From NCBI RefSeq assembly GCF_964340395.1, contig NC_135552.1, forward strand, positions 16,483,194 to 16,528,193: 45,000 nt of DNA. The letters are read 5' to 3'. Positions 25,028 to 36,719 of this stretch are shown one piece after another. The stretch is from Glandiceps talaboti. Its lineage: Eukaryota > Hemichordata > Enteropneusta > Spengelidae. The translations under genes and the position numbers were made by a program. Positions within the stretch are counted from its first letter, which is position 1; each line of letters begins with the position of its first letter. Under the pieces are notes generated by a model. It saw only the letters and a program-made list of their open reading frames with translations. It did not search any database and was not told where the DNA came from.

Positions 25028-28000
25028 CTAAAAGGAGAAGAGTAAATTTGTTTTGACTTAGCGCTATAAGTGTCAGTGAGATACAACGTTAATGACGTTC
25101 ATATGCCACGCAATCAGCGGCACGGCGTTGGCCAATATGTCGGGACGCCCCGACACGGTGTACGTACTTTATGGTATATCGGTTTACCTACGTGTGGGAT
25201 ACGAGAACGATATGATAACCTAAAGCGGTAATGGTAGCTCCCTAAGTGACATAACAGTAGTACGTTAGCTGTCATCGTCGAATGGAAAACATAGCAACTA
25301 ACTGCTGTGTTCCTATATGATATATTGCCACAATACCTCTTCCAGGGTGAAAGATGAAAAGTTATTCTTATACCTCCAAGAACGCTCGGATGAAACCTCC
25401 TAGGTTATAGACAAAAGTCGTAAATCAAAAGTGGCAAATTATCATGTACGTGTTGTGTTGACATTTAATTTCTAACATTCGTAAGTCTTACAGGATGATT
25501 CTGTAAATATTACATGTATCTCTTTAAGAGTCAGAGACAACGTAAGGTTTTATCAGGAATGTCAAAATGATAGAATGCCACCTAATATCAACATTACTTA
25601 CATTCCATTGAGTAGCTCTTCCCTGTTTTAAAAGAATCAGGGTGAGATTTAGTCATTTCATTTTCAAATACCCCTGCGTTGCCATCTTCGCTTACTTCGT
25701 CTTCAGGTTGATATATCTCATCCCGAGTGAAGAAAGTTGTACCTACGATCTACGAACAGAAATAAGAACATGTAAGTGTTAATTTTCGGTACTTTAGAAA
25801 GGATTTTATCAGCGCAGCATGGTACAAAAACACAATACTGTCATATTGCTATTACAAGCCATGACTGTTACAATACCACCGACACTGGAGTGGAATATCC
25901 AACATTGGCAAACAGTTTTTGTTTCGGTAAACATAATTTCTAGGTCTAAAACATAAGGGATTGGCACAGCTTTGGTTGAACATTTTGTTCACAAGTACAA
26001 GTGTCGGTGTTCCTTAGCTTGATTCTGGGTGAATGTGAAGTATATATCATTGTTTGGTTGACTTCTGTTCACAAAAGCCCGTGTTCCTTATACCTCAGAC
26101 CACTATAGTGGTATGAGCGTATACCTTTCATCAATTCTGAAAATAGATCGTAGAGTTTGATTTCTTATAGTGGTCTGAGATTTCACAACCTGTACACAGG
26201 TGTCTGTGTTCCTTACACTGACAGAGGATCGTAGTTTGGTTGAATATTCTAGATCTGTTTACAAGTGCCTGTGTTTCTTACCTTTTATTCTGGCAGAGGA
26301 TCGTAGAGCTATAGTGTTACAATTTGATTCGACATTCTATTCACAAGTGTACATGTATGTCTGTGTTTCTTACCTTGTATTCTGGCAGTGGATCGGTCAT
26401 CAGACTTACAATAACAATTAAAATAACACAGAATATAAACAAAGCCATCGAGAAATAACTATGGTGCAAGAATGACAGCCACGATGGTCGGGTGTCTTCC
26501 TCCCAGCATGCAGGACTAGGGAAGATGAAAGACAGGACCATACGTGTCAATCCAATCACCATGCCAGTTACCAAACCCCAGAAAGAACCCTGTCACGAGA
26601 AAAATGACAAGTAAGTATTAATATATCATAATTTTATTGGTAAGTGTTTATTCATAGGAGATAATACAAACACTACAAATGGGGTCACTTAGCAAACAAA
26701 TAGATAAACTCATCATATATTCTTATGATGCAATTTGAAGACAGAACTGACAGAACTGACTTTCCTAAGTCAAAAGAATAGATTAGATCTGTCGACTACT
26801 AACATTTGAAGTGTTGATCGCTTGTGTTTTTCTCTTCTTCCCAAGCGTACACCTTTGTTGTTTTTTGTTGTTTTTCTGTGCCTGATTTAATAGTCATATT
26901 CTCTATATTTTTTAGCAATGTACTTATTTAATTTTACTGCCTGGACTATTCCTAACTTACATAGTGATCGAGCCCCTGATCCAAACGGGATGCAATAAAT
27001 GTATATAATGTGGTATTTATATGCCACTACTGCCGTTTATGTCATCTCTCACTAATTACGTAATGGACGGACAGTTATTGATGTAATGTACAAAGTGAAC
27101 CAAAATAGGGTGCTGTCTGAAATTGACAATTCGGTGATTTGGGCTACATCGATAGATAGAGTTATACTTGTTGGCTTTGTATTGATATTATGAAGTAAAG
27201 CATAGTGGTATGTATGGTGTCACCGTACGTATGTGAATGTTGATAAATCAAAGTATGAATATCATACCACGTGGGAAATAAGGATTGGTACAGGAATGCA
27301 AAGACTGAAAACATTCCATCGCTACAAATATTTATTGTAATTAAATGCCAAGAATTACCCATTTTCAAGAGGTCGATGCACTGTGTTTATGAATTATGCG
27401 AGACTTGGTTTTGATGGATTTTAACCAAATGTGATTTCACTTTTCACACGCACTCACTCCCACCCCCACCCCCACCCCACTCACCACACACACATGTTTA
27501 ATAATTAATCCAATTTAGAAACATATATGTTAGAAATTATTCAAACGGTAAAATTATTCAAAAATCAAATTTTTAAAGGAAAATGTCGCCATCCAAGATT
27601 GATTCGCAACGAGCTCTACCTGTTCGTTGGCTCTTGGAAAGAAAACTGCACATAAGAACAGCGCAGTGATTGGTGCAGCTAGGTATGACGTAATTGCCCA
27701 TATGTACTCCATTAATTGGCCCCCTCCTTGTGACATCATCACTGGTATCCATAGGATACCAATTGCTGCTAAAACCAAGACAAATACTCTGTGAAAAAAA
27801 AATAATAAAAAAACGCAACTATTAAACAATATATTGATATTGGTGTTTTGAAAGACAGAAGAAGTACACTGACGAATCACCTATTTCTTGGATTAAAATG
27901 CGAAGAATCCCCTCCCTCTCAATTCTCCGTAGAATGCCTGTCTTCTTCTTCGCTTTTCACTTTTTAATACTTTCTTTCAAACCACCTGTTTAAACTTATT

Positions 28001-31000
28001 GGTATAGTATTAATTCGAGTCAATGGGTGTATTACCTTCCAACTATCATCAACTCTCTTTGCTTGGCGTCCTTGCGGAGTCTTTTCCATACATCTAAAGT
28101 AAACACAGTGCTGGCGCTGTTGAAAATGGAAGTCAGCGAACTCATCAAAGCTGACAACATCACCGCCATCATCAAACCACGAAGACCTATACAGTGGTTT
28201 GAAATAGAAATAACGTATGATAAAGAAAACTAACAAGTTTGTTGCTCACTAGAAGGGATTGTTTGATAACGTATGCACTTATTTATCATGCATATAAGTA
28301 GCCCTGCCTGCATGGCGTGTGCGGGTCCGTGACTCGATTCTCGACTGTTGTCACTCGACCCCACCCCCTCCCCTATGTGTGGAGTGCAACGTTCACTACA
28401 GCCATACAAGCATGGCTAGCATATACGTTACTACATATACCTGTATAAAGTATAACCTTATCACCTTATGGTATGTGGTAAATATTAATACTAAGACAGA
28501 GTTTGTCGATGAATGTATCCAGTGCATTACTGTACAATAGTGGCATCCCCACACTTGATATAACATGATATAGAACAGAGTAAATAGTTCACACTATACC
28601 TTCTGGCATAAGTTCCAATATCAATTTAGGATAGGCAATGTTACTACAACTAAGTTCATTGTCGCATACTGCTAAACAGGTTTCTGGATCGGCACAAGCA
28701 ATCTCCTCTGAAAACGAGAATAAAAACAATACACGATAAGTTCCACTTCCTCGAAGGTTACATATTCCATGATAAAGAGAAAGGGGAATTTACATATGCA
28801 GACTTGAGAACTGACGTTATATGCATTTCCTTTCGACATTTTGCGTGTTTGATACTGTTCTCTCCTACCATTTTATTCAGTACGGCGTAAACATTCGATA
28901 TGACCTTCTTCATTGTGGAGTAACACAACAAGGGTAACTCTCGCTCTCCGTTAACCCCTACTTTATTTACTTGATGAACAATTAAATCCCAAGTACTTAC
29001 CTGGCCACAGTGCTCTGCTAATCATACCGGGAAACATCATTAAAAACAAAGGTAAAATCTTGAGGTAACTTGCCAGTACGCTGCCTCCTCTTGCATGTGG
29101 TATGGTCTTTGCAGCTAGAACACGCTGAACAATAATCTATATGGAAAAGGGGAAAATCAACATCATTTTAATGCTGCACGGGACGATAAATTAACTATAA
29201 ATCTAACAATACCAGAGAAAGTAACTTATAAACAGGTAACGGTTTGGAACGCCTGGTCGAGCTAAACGAAGGATGAATTATACACGACTCTATAATTGCT
29301 CGTCTGTCGACTTCACCGTATGAGAGGAACTAAGTAGGCATCACTGACACTGTGCTAGAATTAGGAAGACCATAGATTTATGTAACTTTAATCTATGAAA
29401 ACCTTACTGCCCTTCCTGTGAGCTATAAGGTGAAATCTGTCTAGAAATGTCCAGAACAGAATATTTTGCTTTTTCAAAAAGTAAAGCATAATTGCTTTGT
29501 GTATCTCTGCATACAGTTTCTTGATACTATACCAATCTAAGCAAGATATACATTTTGCTGGTCGTAGACAGAGGTGGGTGAAATCGCACGTACTCAACAT
29601 TTCTTTGCATCAGACATTTTCTCTATCAAAATCTATGCCAATCATGTGAGAAAGTACTATCAAATTTACTATCAGCGTCGAAAGAGGGTCATTTGTAATG
29701 CCATCCTCAGTGCATCGAGCCTTTATGTATAAGCGTTTCCATCTCAGAGTCTGGGGAATAACCTGAGACACTGACTTCTGCAATTGCACTGCGCATGTGT
29801 CTAAAGCAAATACCTAACTGATCATGCGCACGTCTCAGTAATAACACTAGCATCATTTCGGAGCTGCTGACTCCGTTATCTTATGGTAATGTGGTTACCT
29901 GGTCAGCACACCAATTCCAAAGAGATATGACGGTAGATCTGAACAACAGACCAGGGAATGGCCAATCAGAGTCGACTGGATCACGAACCATATTGAACGC
30001 ATCATCACGTGGTGTACCACATGTATAATTAGTATATCGTGTTATATTTGGCATAGCATCCATGTACTTTTCTTTCAAGTTAGAATAACTGCCTATTTCT
30101 ATAAAACCTGTTGGACGAAAATGATGAAATATCGCATTAATATCATTACAAATATGAATATTGATAAAATGTACGCAGTGTTATATTATGCATATGATCG
30201 GGAATTAGCTATTAAGGGCGCTAGCCTATTTCAATAATTTCGTCTCGGAAGCAGAGCAGAGTGGGACACCACAAATATTTAAGTTCGAAAATGACGCCGA
30301 ACTTCACTACTTTTCGAGATGTTTGCGAATGGCGTCTAATATAAATTCGTTGGTTGTAATACACAACGGTCAGAACAAAGTCGCGATGTGTCTAAATTAG
30401 TAAATATTTACCAGACTTGTTCAAATACTTTTGAATGGAAGTATTCAGTACGACGAAGTTAATGTAACTATATTAGTATAAATTACGTTTGATACTTACT
30501 GAGTACGGAAAGGACAATAGCGCCCGCTACCATGATGAAACTTTGTAGAGCATCCGTGTACATGACAGCCGTCAAACCACCTGTTCAATCATCAAATCAC
30601 ATTAAGTCAATTAATGTTATAGATATATGATTCTGTGTTTATCTCACTTGCACAATTCGAGGACTATGGTGATGTTTTAGCGGTCTTTCCTAAGTTTTCG
30701 AAAGTCCAAAGAACAATGAATCGACTGGATCGTTTCAAAATATTGCACACAGGCATTGTATTGGACATATCAGTTTGTATGTTTGTTTATGTAGCTGGTG
30801 TATGTATGTATGTATGTATGTATGTGTGTGTGTGTGTGTGTGTGTCTGTCTGCGTGTGTGCGTGTGCGCGCGCATGTGTGCGTGTGCAAATAGTTTTAGA
30901 CATCTCAAGATAGAGCGGCGTGATTTGTTCTTCCGCTACCGTCACCCTGGGTGACTAAAGATCCCTCCAAGTGTAGCTATGGATATTAGCCTGGAATCCT

Positions 31001-34000
31001 TGCGGATTGGGATTTAAAATCAATATTTAGAATCTCAATCCGCATGGCTTCCATGTTACTATGGAAACAATCATGTCAAGCTTTGCAAATTGTTGTTTCA
31101 TTATTCTGGACTCCACATACGGACTAGTTATAAGGAGGCAATGTGTGTACTACAAAATTTGGGATGCATATATGTATATGAGAAAGTTTCATTCCAAGGC
31201 AATTTACACATAGCAAATAGAACAGAAAGTCACAAGTTTGAATACCAGGCCTATGATTAATTTTTAAATTAAAACTATCTGCATTTATGACAAAAAACAA
31301 ACGACGTCAAATCTTTGAAGGCAACGAGCATATGTTGTATTTTCGTTCATGACAGACATTTTATTCCAGAAGGCCGTCGAATATAAATTCCAATATATTA
31401 ACCTCACCTGCCATGGTGAACAGAGCAGTTACACCGAGAATGAAGATGATAGACACGTAAAGATTCCATCGTAAAGCTTGTTGGATGAATATAGCGCCCG
31501 CAAACAGATCGACCTGGAGAGAAAAAAAGTAGCATAATCCATTTGGGTAACTTTATAGCCCAGAGAATTGGCTATGTCGTTCGCCAGAATTCTGTCGAGC
31601 TAGTGTGTAAAGTTAGATAGCCAATTCTCCGGACGAGTAACTTCTTAAAACGCCAAAGCCATGGTACGGTTTTATCATATGGTAACAAAGTGATTCTTGT
31701 TTTCGACACAGTTCAAGAACAAGATATGTATGGTGGCCGGACATTTTCAAACTCACTCTCAGACTATGGACCTCTGTACATTGGATACTTGTAACAAGCA
31801 TCTAATCTAAACAAAGGAACAAACAGACGACATAATATCTGTTCAACAGAGAATATGTGGTGTGAGTTGTATTTTTTTTGGTGCCATTGAATAAAACAAT
31901 GGTTTTGGAATCTGGTGCGATAAAATTCCTTTTGATTGATTGCTTGATAGCTTGATTGATTGTGTACGTTGTCATATATATTTCGATGACGAATGAATAT
32001 GTACACAAGGTACTCAAAATCAAGAGATCAATTTATCATATACTCACCGACACTTTGACAAAAACGTACAACAACAAAGCATATGCTGTCAAACAGACTC
32101 TCAGACGCTGACGTCCGAATCGCTTATTCAAATATTCCGGCATAGTTGATACCTGAAAAATGAACAATAATGATCAAACTTCATCAACTCACCATACCTA
32201 ATACCCACCAAACAATGTTAATTGTATAGAGCATATACACCAACTTACATGTAACTGTAAAATACACATATATTCGATTCCGGTAGAAAAAAATGTGTCT
32301 ATTCCAAACCTTAGAGATCATCAAACCCAGCCCCCCCCCACCCCCACCCCTATACAAATTCAGATGGGGTGAGAATGACCTCGGAGGTCTACACGCAAAA
32401 TCTAAAATTAGAAGTAACTACACGTGTAATAGTTGGATTTACTTACACCACAAGCAATGTAGACGGGTAGGAAAACCCAGCCCAACATCACCAGACAGAA
32501 TATCGCCTGAAAATGGAAAAATAATATATTAATTTTATTTGTAAGACACACAGTACATGTAATTTTCTCGTTCTTTGTCAACCATACAGAATTGCACAAC
32601 GTGGAAGTGCTTTGTCATAAATTATACATATTTTTTGTCTTTAAGTTTGTAGCTTAACTTTTGACCTATCAAATTAAACTAACAATGATATAAGCGTTAA
32701 GCTAACAAGGACATTGTCCCCCATGAAAAAAAAAAACTTGACAGGTTTAAGAGTTCAGTTCAAAATATTAAATATTGGCACCCTGACATTTTATGATGAC
32801 ACATTTGGAACGAGATAAGGGAACGGATAGAATTTATGCCGGGGGGGGAGTGGGGATTGTACCCCAACCCTGCACACGCTGCAGATGTACAAAGGTATGG
32901 GCACACTGATAGTTTACAATTGACAAGTGAATACAAGATGTACACAATCCATTAGAGATTTCTTTTCAAATCGACGTAGGCTTTGCCAGCAGAAATCGGA
33001 CATCTCACATTTAGCTATAACATATACTTGGGGATACTTTTCTAGTAGGGCATTTCCTTTTTATCTTAATGAGAGGGATACAGTTACATTATGGTGGCTG
33101 CTAGTGGGAGGGGTGTCACAAGAAAGTCTGCAAATAAAGATGGTAAAAGACCGCTCCAGAGGTTTAATGTAATTCAAAGAGCCACAAATCAAGAGCAGAA
33201 TATTTCAAACTCTCCTTTAAAACAATTTGGGTTAGGGAACGAGTGGAATTTTTTATCGGGGGAGGGGGGGGGCTGAAGAGAGCATATGGCACGAAAAACT
33301 GACAGTGCGATGGGGGGGGGCGCTTTAAAACTCTAATTTGGTTAATAGTGGCAAAAGAATAAACCAATCGATGGTGGGACTTACATTGATTTCAAACAAG
33401 TATGTAGCGAGTCCACCTGCAGCTCCATTACCAGCAAGTCCTATAAAATGTTCACTGCCAATGTTACTGGCAAACAACGACAACCCAACCTATTAAAGTA
33501 AGAAGAAGGCGTCATGTTTTGAAAGTCATAGTCAGTGTTTAGGGGGACTGTAATAAGAAGACGGTCATAACACAGCCCAGTGACTGGGTCAGTTTTCATC
33601 AACAAGAATGTTTACTTATTAGAGTTAGAAAATAAATTTTACCAAAACTCCTCAGAATTACAAATTCAAAACAAGAGACACGAATCACTCAAAACACCGC
33701 TTTCAACTTATCAAGAGACGGGGGTTACGGTTCTTTAATTTTATGAATTAATTGAGAGTAAAACTGGTAATAGAAATATTTGAGAAGTGAAAGGAAACAT
33801 CGTCTCACCAGCCACCAGTTCATGCTTCTTCCCGCCAAAAAATAGCCTCCAACATTGCTTCTATTTGAACGGCACATAGACTAAAAATAAAATAAAACAA
33901 AAGTTGTTAATTATATTTAGAATAACGTATTACACAATGTACACATAAATGTGCAGAGATCTGTAGAATTTAGCATTTATCTTCACTCATAGACCTTAAT

Positions 34001-36719
34001 AGGAGGTCCCCTCCAAGATATATATAGGCTTCGATTTAGTTGAAATATACATAATCACAGTAAATAACATAAACGAACCGAAAAAAAAGGCACGATCCGG
34101 TCAGACATATTGCACTGTGACTTCGAAATCACCCAAATGGCAGAAAACATGCCGCGTGCACTTGAGCTTGAAGATTTCAAAAGTTGAGTAAATCTTATGC
34201 TAAACGAGATCTTATTTTATCACCCACAATAGTATGTTTATTGATAGAAGTTATCAACACAACTGTACTAAAAGGCAGAAATAAGACCGATAAGACTTTT
34301 CCTTTGAAACACTGCCATTACAACTGAAACTGTATATGCAGATATTAAGCCAGGCGCATTAGCATCGTGTTAGTCCGAGGCTGTGTGGTTATGTGATTTC
34401 GAGTGAAATAGTGTGAGAGGCTAACCGTGGCTTCGAAGAGGATGATGAAGAGAGATCTTGAGAATCGAAGCCATAGATACCAACTAGACTAAAACAATGT
34501 TTGGCCTTTGTGTTGAACATGTGAGTAAGCCACAAAGACATATAAACCTGGTCATTTGTACTCTTGTCTAGCAAAGAGGATTGAGAGGCGGGATAAATGT
34601 CAACCATTATACATGTTACAACGTTAGCTTCTATTGACATTTATAACATTTCATAATTATGAATTATAATATGATAAATCAAAATTTGTCGAACATTCTG
34701 AGTTCATCGTTTGTTAGCTGTTTCTACATATTTTCTCTGTTTTGTGTCAACTGTTTTTTTTTATAACCGAGATAAATATTGTTGTCAAGTGTTTTCCAGG
34801 CATTCGTTAATGTGTGACCAGAATACAAATAAACTCTGACAGCGTTGGCAGACTCGTCAACACAAATCGATTGTATAAAAGTGACACAGTCAACACACTG
34901 ACAGAAATATATATATGATATCATGACAGAGTACTTTAATTTGGAAAGGTTGCATGCTAATATAATATTTACAGAGCCATATCAGTAAATCAGCTCACAT
35001 ATTCATTATCGCTCTATTGCCATAATCGAAATAACTCGCTTCGGTTTAATTTGCACATGAAAAAATTGGAAAAAAGAGTAAAACGAGAAAAAAGAAAAAA
35101 CCCACACATATATAACCATAAATAAAATGACATTAACAATATGCAGTTGATGCCAAAACACAAATTGTGATGTTATAGAAAGCATGTGGCATTGACATTG
35201 ACATTATACTAGAATAGTAAATTGAATGTTTTGTTAGTATTTTCACGCATTCCGGATTCTGGGTTTTCCATGCTACCGAAATTTACCACACTTCCGGGAT
35301 TTCATTCTTAAAGGCACACAGTCTCGTTGTTTTGCAAGCCCAATGAGCTTCTTGAGATTGTATACACACGTAATAAGTTTATCAAAATCTTTCCCTCTCA
35401 GAGCCATCGATTTCACACATCAAAATATGAAAACAAACCAAAACAAACAAACAAAGTAAGTAAGCGTACTTATATAAAATTAACACTAAAGAAGGTATAA
35501 CAGTATGACAAATTGTTTTGCTGGTTAATGTAAAGTTCTGATGTTTTTTTCGGAGTGTATTTTATACCGAAATATTTGGCTTACATTGCCTCATTCAAGT
35601 AAGTCCAGCTTGGCAGTGCTGCAAAGTGCTAACGAATGTCTGTCATTGTCAAAACTTCAAAACCAAGTCTTGGGTTACATTCACTTCATACCTTACATGT
35701 ATAAGCATATAGATTGTTTGAAATGCCTGCTACAACGTCAAAGTCGCTAACAATAGCACAAGCTTTAAGGGAGCCTTCTGTAATTTCAGGGGACGGGGGA
35801 TGGGGTGTCGATTTTTGCAAATCTGTTCTCGGGGAGGATCATATTATCGAAAATAGAAGTCACATTTTATTTTGACTCATTGTTTTGTCTAACTTAGTCT
35901 GGAAGCCAACGGGGTTTTTAACTAAACCACGTATGTGAGTGGAGGTTTAAATGGTAACGATACCGTACAGGAACTAGACTATGTCTAACTATGCACTATT
36001 TTAGCATCCCACTATTGCCACGTCTGTTAGGGTTATCCACATCAAAACCCGACAACCATAGAGTCAAATAACGGTCAGTTGAGTTGTGATTTGAGGAGAG
36101 GAAAGGGTCTCACAGACGTAAAACAGGAACAGTTGAGTAAGATAGTAGGGGTATGTTGTGAAGATTTTGACCTCTGTCCCAATCATGTCGGGAGTGTACT
36201 CATTATAGGTCTCTGGGTGTTCTGGCCTTCAGCTCAGCCAATGGGGTCCAAAAATGTTTTCATGGATGCCATTCCTTCACACAAATTTACCTTGTTAGTG
36301 GCAATGGGAAAAAAACTTTCAACATGGTGGCAGCGGTGGGAGTAAGTCCGTGTCCATTTCCACGCTAGACACCATATTTAAATAATATTTTAGAATATTT
36401 GAGGCGGGGGGGGGGTGTGTGGGGGCAAGGCATGTTTAAGAAAGCTAAAGTAAGGTGGGGGATGGACACTTCTTGGCACAACAGAATCGGGAGAGGGTAA
36501 CATTTTACGCAACAGCCGCGGACTGGTTTCCCCGTCCCCACCCCCTAAAATTACTGAAGGCTCCCTAACTTCTGCCCTTAAGTTATCTTCCATATACAAT
36601 GTCTTATTCATAAATCTCTGGTTACTTACGAAAATGCCGACAGCGAAAACGAAGCAAAAATATGCAACGACAACCACTATATCCCATGTTCCAAGTTGTG
36701 TATCAGTGGAATAGACCAT
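24753..36719 (-). CDS. SLC5-family sodium/solute symporter (SGLT/SMIT-like), 15 exons
   Basis: Fifteen exons join in frame into 2031 bp (676 residues plus stop), close to the 664 residues of human SGLT1, whose gene also has 15 exons. All introns begin GT and end AG. Family landmarks in order are [13 protein letters not shown] (41-53), [15 protein letters not shown] (60-74), TMPEYL and KRFG (112-122), [23 protein letters not shown] (272-281), [15 protein letters not shown] (370-384) and a C-terminal membrane helix. These proteins move sugars or polyols into cells with Na+ across the plasma membrane. NIT (227) and NYT (233) are N-glycosylation sequons in the loop that carries the glycan in SGLT1. 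Positions matching sugar contacts N78, H83, E102, W291 and K321 are kept, but Y290 is N271 and Q457 is W438, so the substrate cannot be assumed to be glucose. It resembles the SLC5A9/A11 branch in places, but orthology is not settled. Confidence 0.95.
25602..25749 (-). CDS. SLC5 exon 14 (residues 537-586)
   Basis: 148 bp, phase 0 to phase 1. It encodes an acidic, polar cytoplasmic segment beginning [20 protein letters not shown]. This is the poorly conserved loop before the last helix. Joining to exon 15 restores the conserved C-terminus in frame, which supports the call. Confidence 0.88.
26020..26330. repeat. Decayed copies of the exon-13 donor segment
   Basis: CTGTGTTTCTTACC, then a TTATTCTGGCAG-like stretch and GGATCG, occurs at the true exon edge (26361-26394) and again at about 26270-26303. 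Weaker versions lie near 26205 and 26075. Use of the 26270 donor would add a stop codon, so the copies are decoys or alternative donors, not extra exons. Confidence 0.7.
26374..26589 (-). CDS. SLC5 exon 13 (residues 465-536)
   Basis: 216 bp, phase 0 at both ends. It begins [20 protein letters not shown] and ends [12 protein letters not shown]. It includes the LHHSYFSM segment that matches the IHYLYF segment of relatives. The donor region (AAG then GTAAGAAACACAG) recurs as decayed copies in the following intron. Confidence 0.94.
27620..27788 (-). CDS. SLC5 exon 12 (residues 408-464)
   Basis: 169 bp, ends in phase 0. It contains [20 protein letters not shown], then [15 protein letters not shown]. 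Where SGLT1, SMIT1 and bacterial vSGLT have a glutamine in YIQ (SGLT1 Q457), this protein has tryptophan, codon TGG. This is the second altered substrate-site position. Confidence 0.94.
28036..28186 (-). CDS. SLC5 exon 11 (residues 358-408)
   Basis: 151 bp, ends in phase 2. It contains [20 protein letters not shown], then [15 protein letters not shown]373 and S374 match SGLT1 S392 and S393 of the Na2 sodium site. The SGLT1 S389 position is alanine, as in SMIT1. Confidence 0.94.
28600..28707 (-). CDS. SLC5 exon 10 (residues 322-358)
   Basis: 108 bp, phase 1 at both ends. It contains [11 protein letters not shown] and [17 protein letters not shown], the cysteine-rich outer loop. CADPE-x-C is closer to SLC5A9/A11 than to SGLT1. 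Donor GTATAG is weaker than the others. Confidence 0.93.
29001..29136 (-). CDS. SLC5 exon 9 (residues 277-322)
   Basis: 136 bp, phase 0 to phase 1. It begins [19 protein letters not shown] and continues to [21 protein letters not shown]302 matches SGLT1 K321. The LAAK-x-x-x-HA motif is typical of SMIT and SGLT4/6-type members. Confidence 0.94.
29899..30107 (-). CDS. SLC5 exon 8 (residues 207-276)
   Basis: 209 bp. It holds [34 protein letters not shown] and SLWNWCADQ. The loop has two N-glycosylation sequons. The last segment is where SGLT1 has LWYWCTDQ; the tyrosine (Y290) is asparagine here, read from AAT. This is the first of the two altered substrate-site positions. Confidence 0.94.
30500..30580 (-). 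CDS. SLC5 exon 7 (residues 180-207)
   Basis: 81 bp, phase 1 at both ends. It contains [18 protein letters not shown]. The aspartate of YTD matches SGLT1 D204. Acceptor GAACAG, donor GTAAGT. Confidence 0.93.
30780..30888. repeat. GTAT then TG microsatellite in SLC5 intron 6
   Basis: Short GTAT run followed by TG with C and CG interruptions, to about 30888. Confidence 0.9.
30993..31052. repeat. 22-bp inverted repeat in SLC5 intron 6
   Basis: GGAATCCTTGCGGATTGGG at 30993 pairs with AATCTCAATCCGCATGGCTT at 31031, with three mismatches over 22 bases and a 16-bp loop. It could be a small foldback element. Confidence 0.75.
31408..31513 (-). CDS. SLC5 exon 6 (residues 145-180)
   Basis: 106 bp, starts in phase 0 and ends one base into a glycine codon. 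It contains [20 protein letters not shown], the conserved FAGAIFIQ helix start. Donor GTGAGG. Confidence 0.93.
31563..31629. repeat. Perfect 13-bp inverted repeat in SLC5 intron 5
   Basis: GAGAATTGGCTAT (31563-31575) and ATAGCCAATTCTC (31617-31629) are exact complements around a 41-bp spacer. Confidence 0.9.
32048..32152 (-). CDS. SLC5 exon 5 (residues 110-144)
   Basis: 105 bp, phase 0. It begins [19 protein letters not shown] and ends [13 protein letters not shown] and KRFG are hallmarks of the sodium:solute symporter family. Confidence 0.94.
32447..32506 (-). CDS. SLC5 exon 4 (residues 90-109)
   Basis: 60 bp, phase 0. It encodes [20 protein letters not shown], matching the LGW-x-F-x-P-I-Y-I helix of the family. 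Acceptor TTTCAG, donor GTAAGT. Confidence 0.93.
32815..33275. repeat. Two copies of a GGGAACG...G-run motif
   Basis: GGGAACGGATAGAATTTATG then a G run (about 32819-32850), and GGGAACGAGTGGAATTTTTT then a G run (about 33236-33272), lie in SLC5 intron 3. A third relative is at 22724-22768. This suggests a dispersed element that ends in or contains a poly-G tract. Confidence 0.6.
33385..33489 (-). CDS. SLC5 exon 3 (residues 55-89)
   Basis: 105 bp, phase 0 at both ends. It contains [20 protein letters not shown]63 and H68 correspond to SGLT1 N78 and H83, and E87 to E102. The glutamate in GSEHF is shared with SMIT1, where SGLT1 has glycine. Confidence 0.94.
33809..33880 (-). CDS. SLC5 exon 2 (residues 31-54)
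   Basis: 72 bp, phase 0 at both ends, acceptor TTTTTAG, donor GTGAGA. It encodes [20 protein letters not shown], then NWWL, the family signature loop after the first helix. Intron 1 before it is 2.7 kb and contains a probable transposon. Confidence 0.93.
35769..36565. mobile_element. Candidate TTAA-type inverted-repeat transposon, about 800 bp
   Basis: The left end GGGAGCCTTCTGTAATTTCA (35769) follows TTAA. The right end, on the minus strand, reads GGGAGCCTTCAGTAATTTTA, and is flanked on the plus strand by CTAA. G-rich stretches follow both ends. TTAA targets are typical of piggyBac-type elements, so a non-autonomous relative is possible. No transposase is visible. It sits in SLC5 intron 1, its end 64 bases from the exon-1 donor. 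Confidence 0.55.
36630..36719 (-). CDS. SLC5 exon 1 (residues 1-30)
   Basis: It starts at ATG 36719 and encodes [20 protein letters not shown], then [10 protein letters not shown], the first membrane helix. Donor GTAAGT, phase 0. The short N-terminus lacks the longer leader seen in human SGLT1. The upstream flank keeps TGACGTTATT-like sequence also found in the broken copy at 23.6 kb. Confidence 0.92.

Noticed and set aside
24772-25056. 94-codon plus-strand frame
   Set aside because: It is the antisense shadow of SLC5 exon 15, which is well supported by family motifs and phase.
25138-25155. Short GC-rich hairpin TGTCGGGACGCCCCGACA
   Set aside because: It is a single near-palindrome of 18 bases in an intron, with no matching copy or context, so it could easily be chance.
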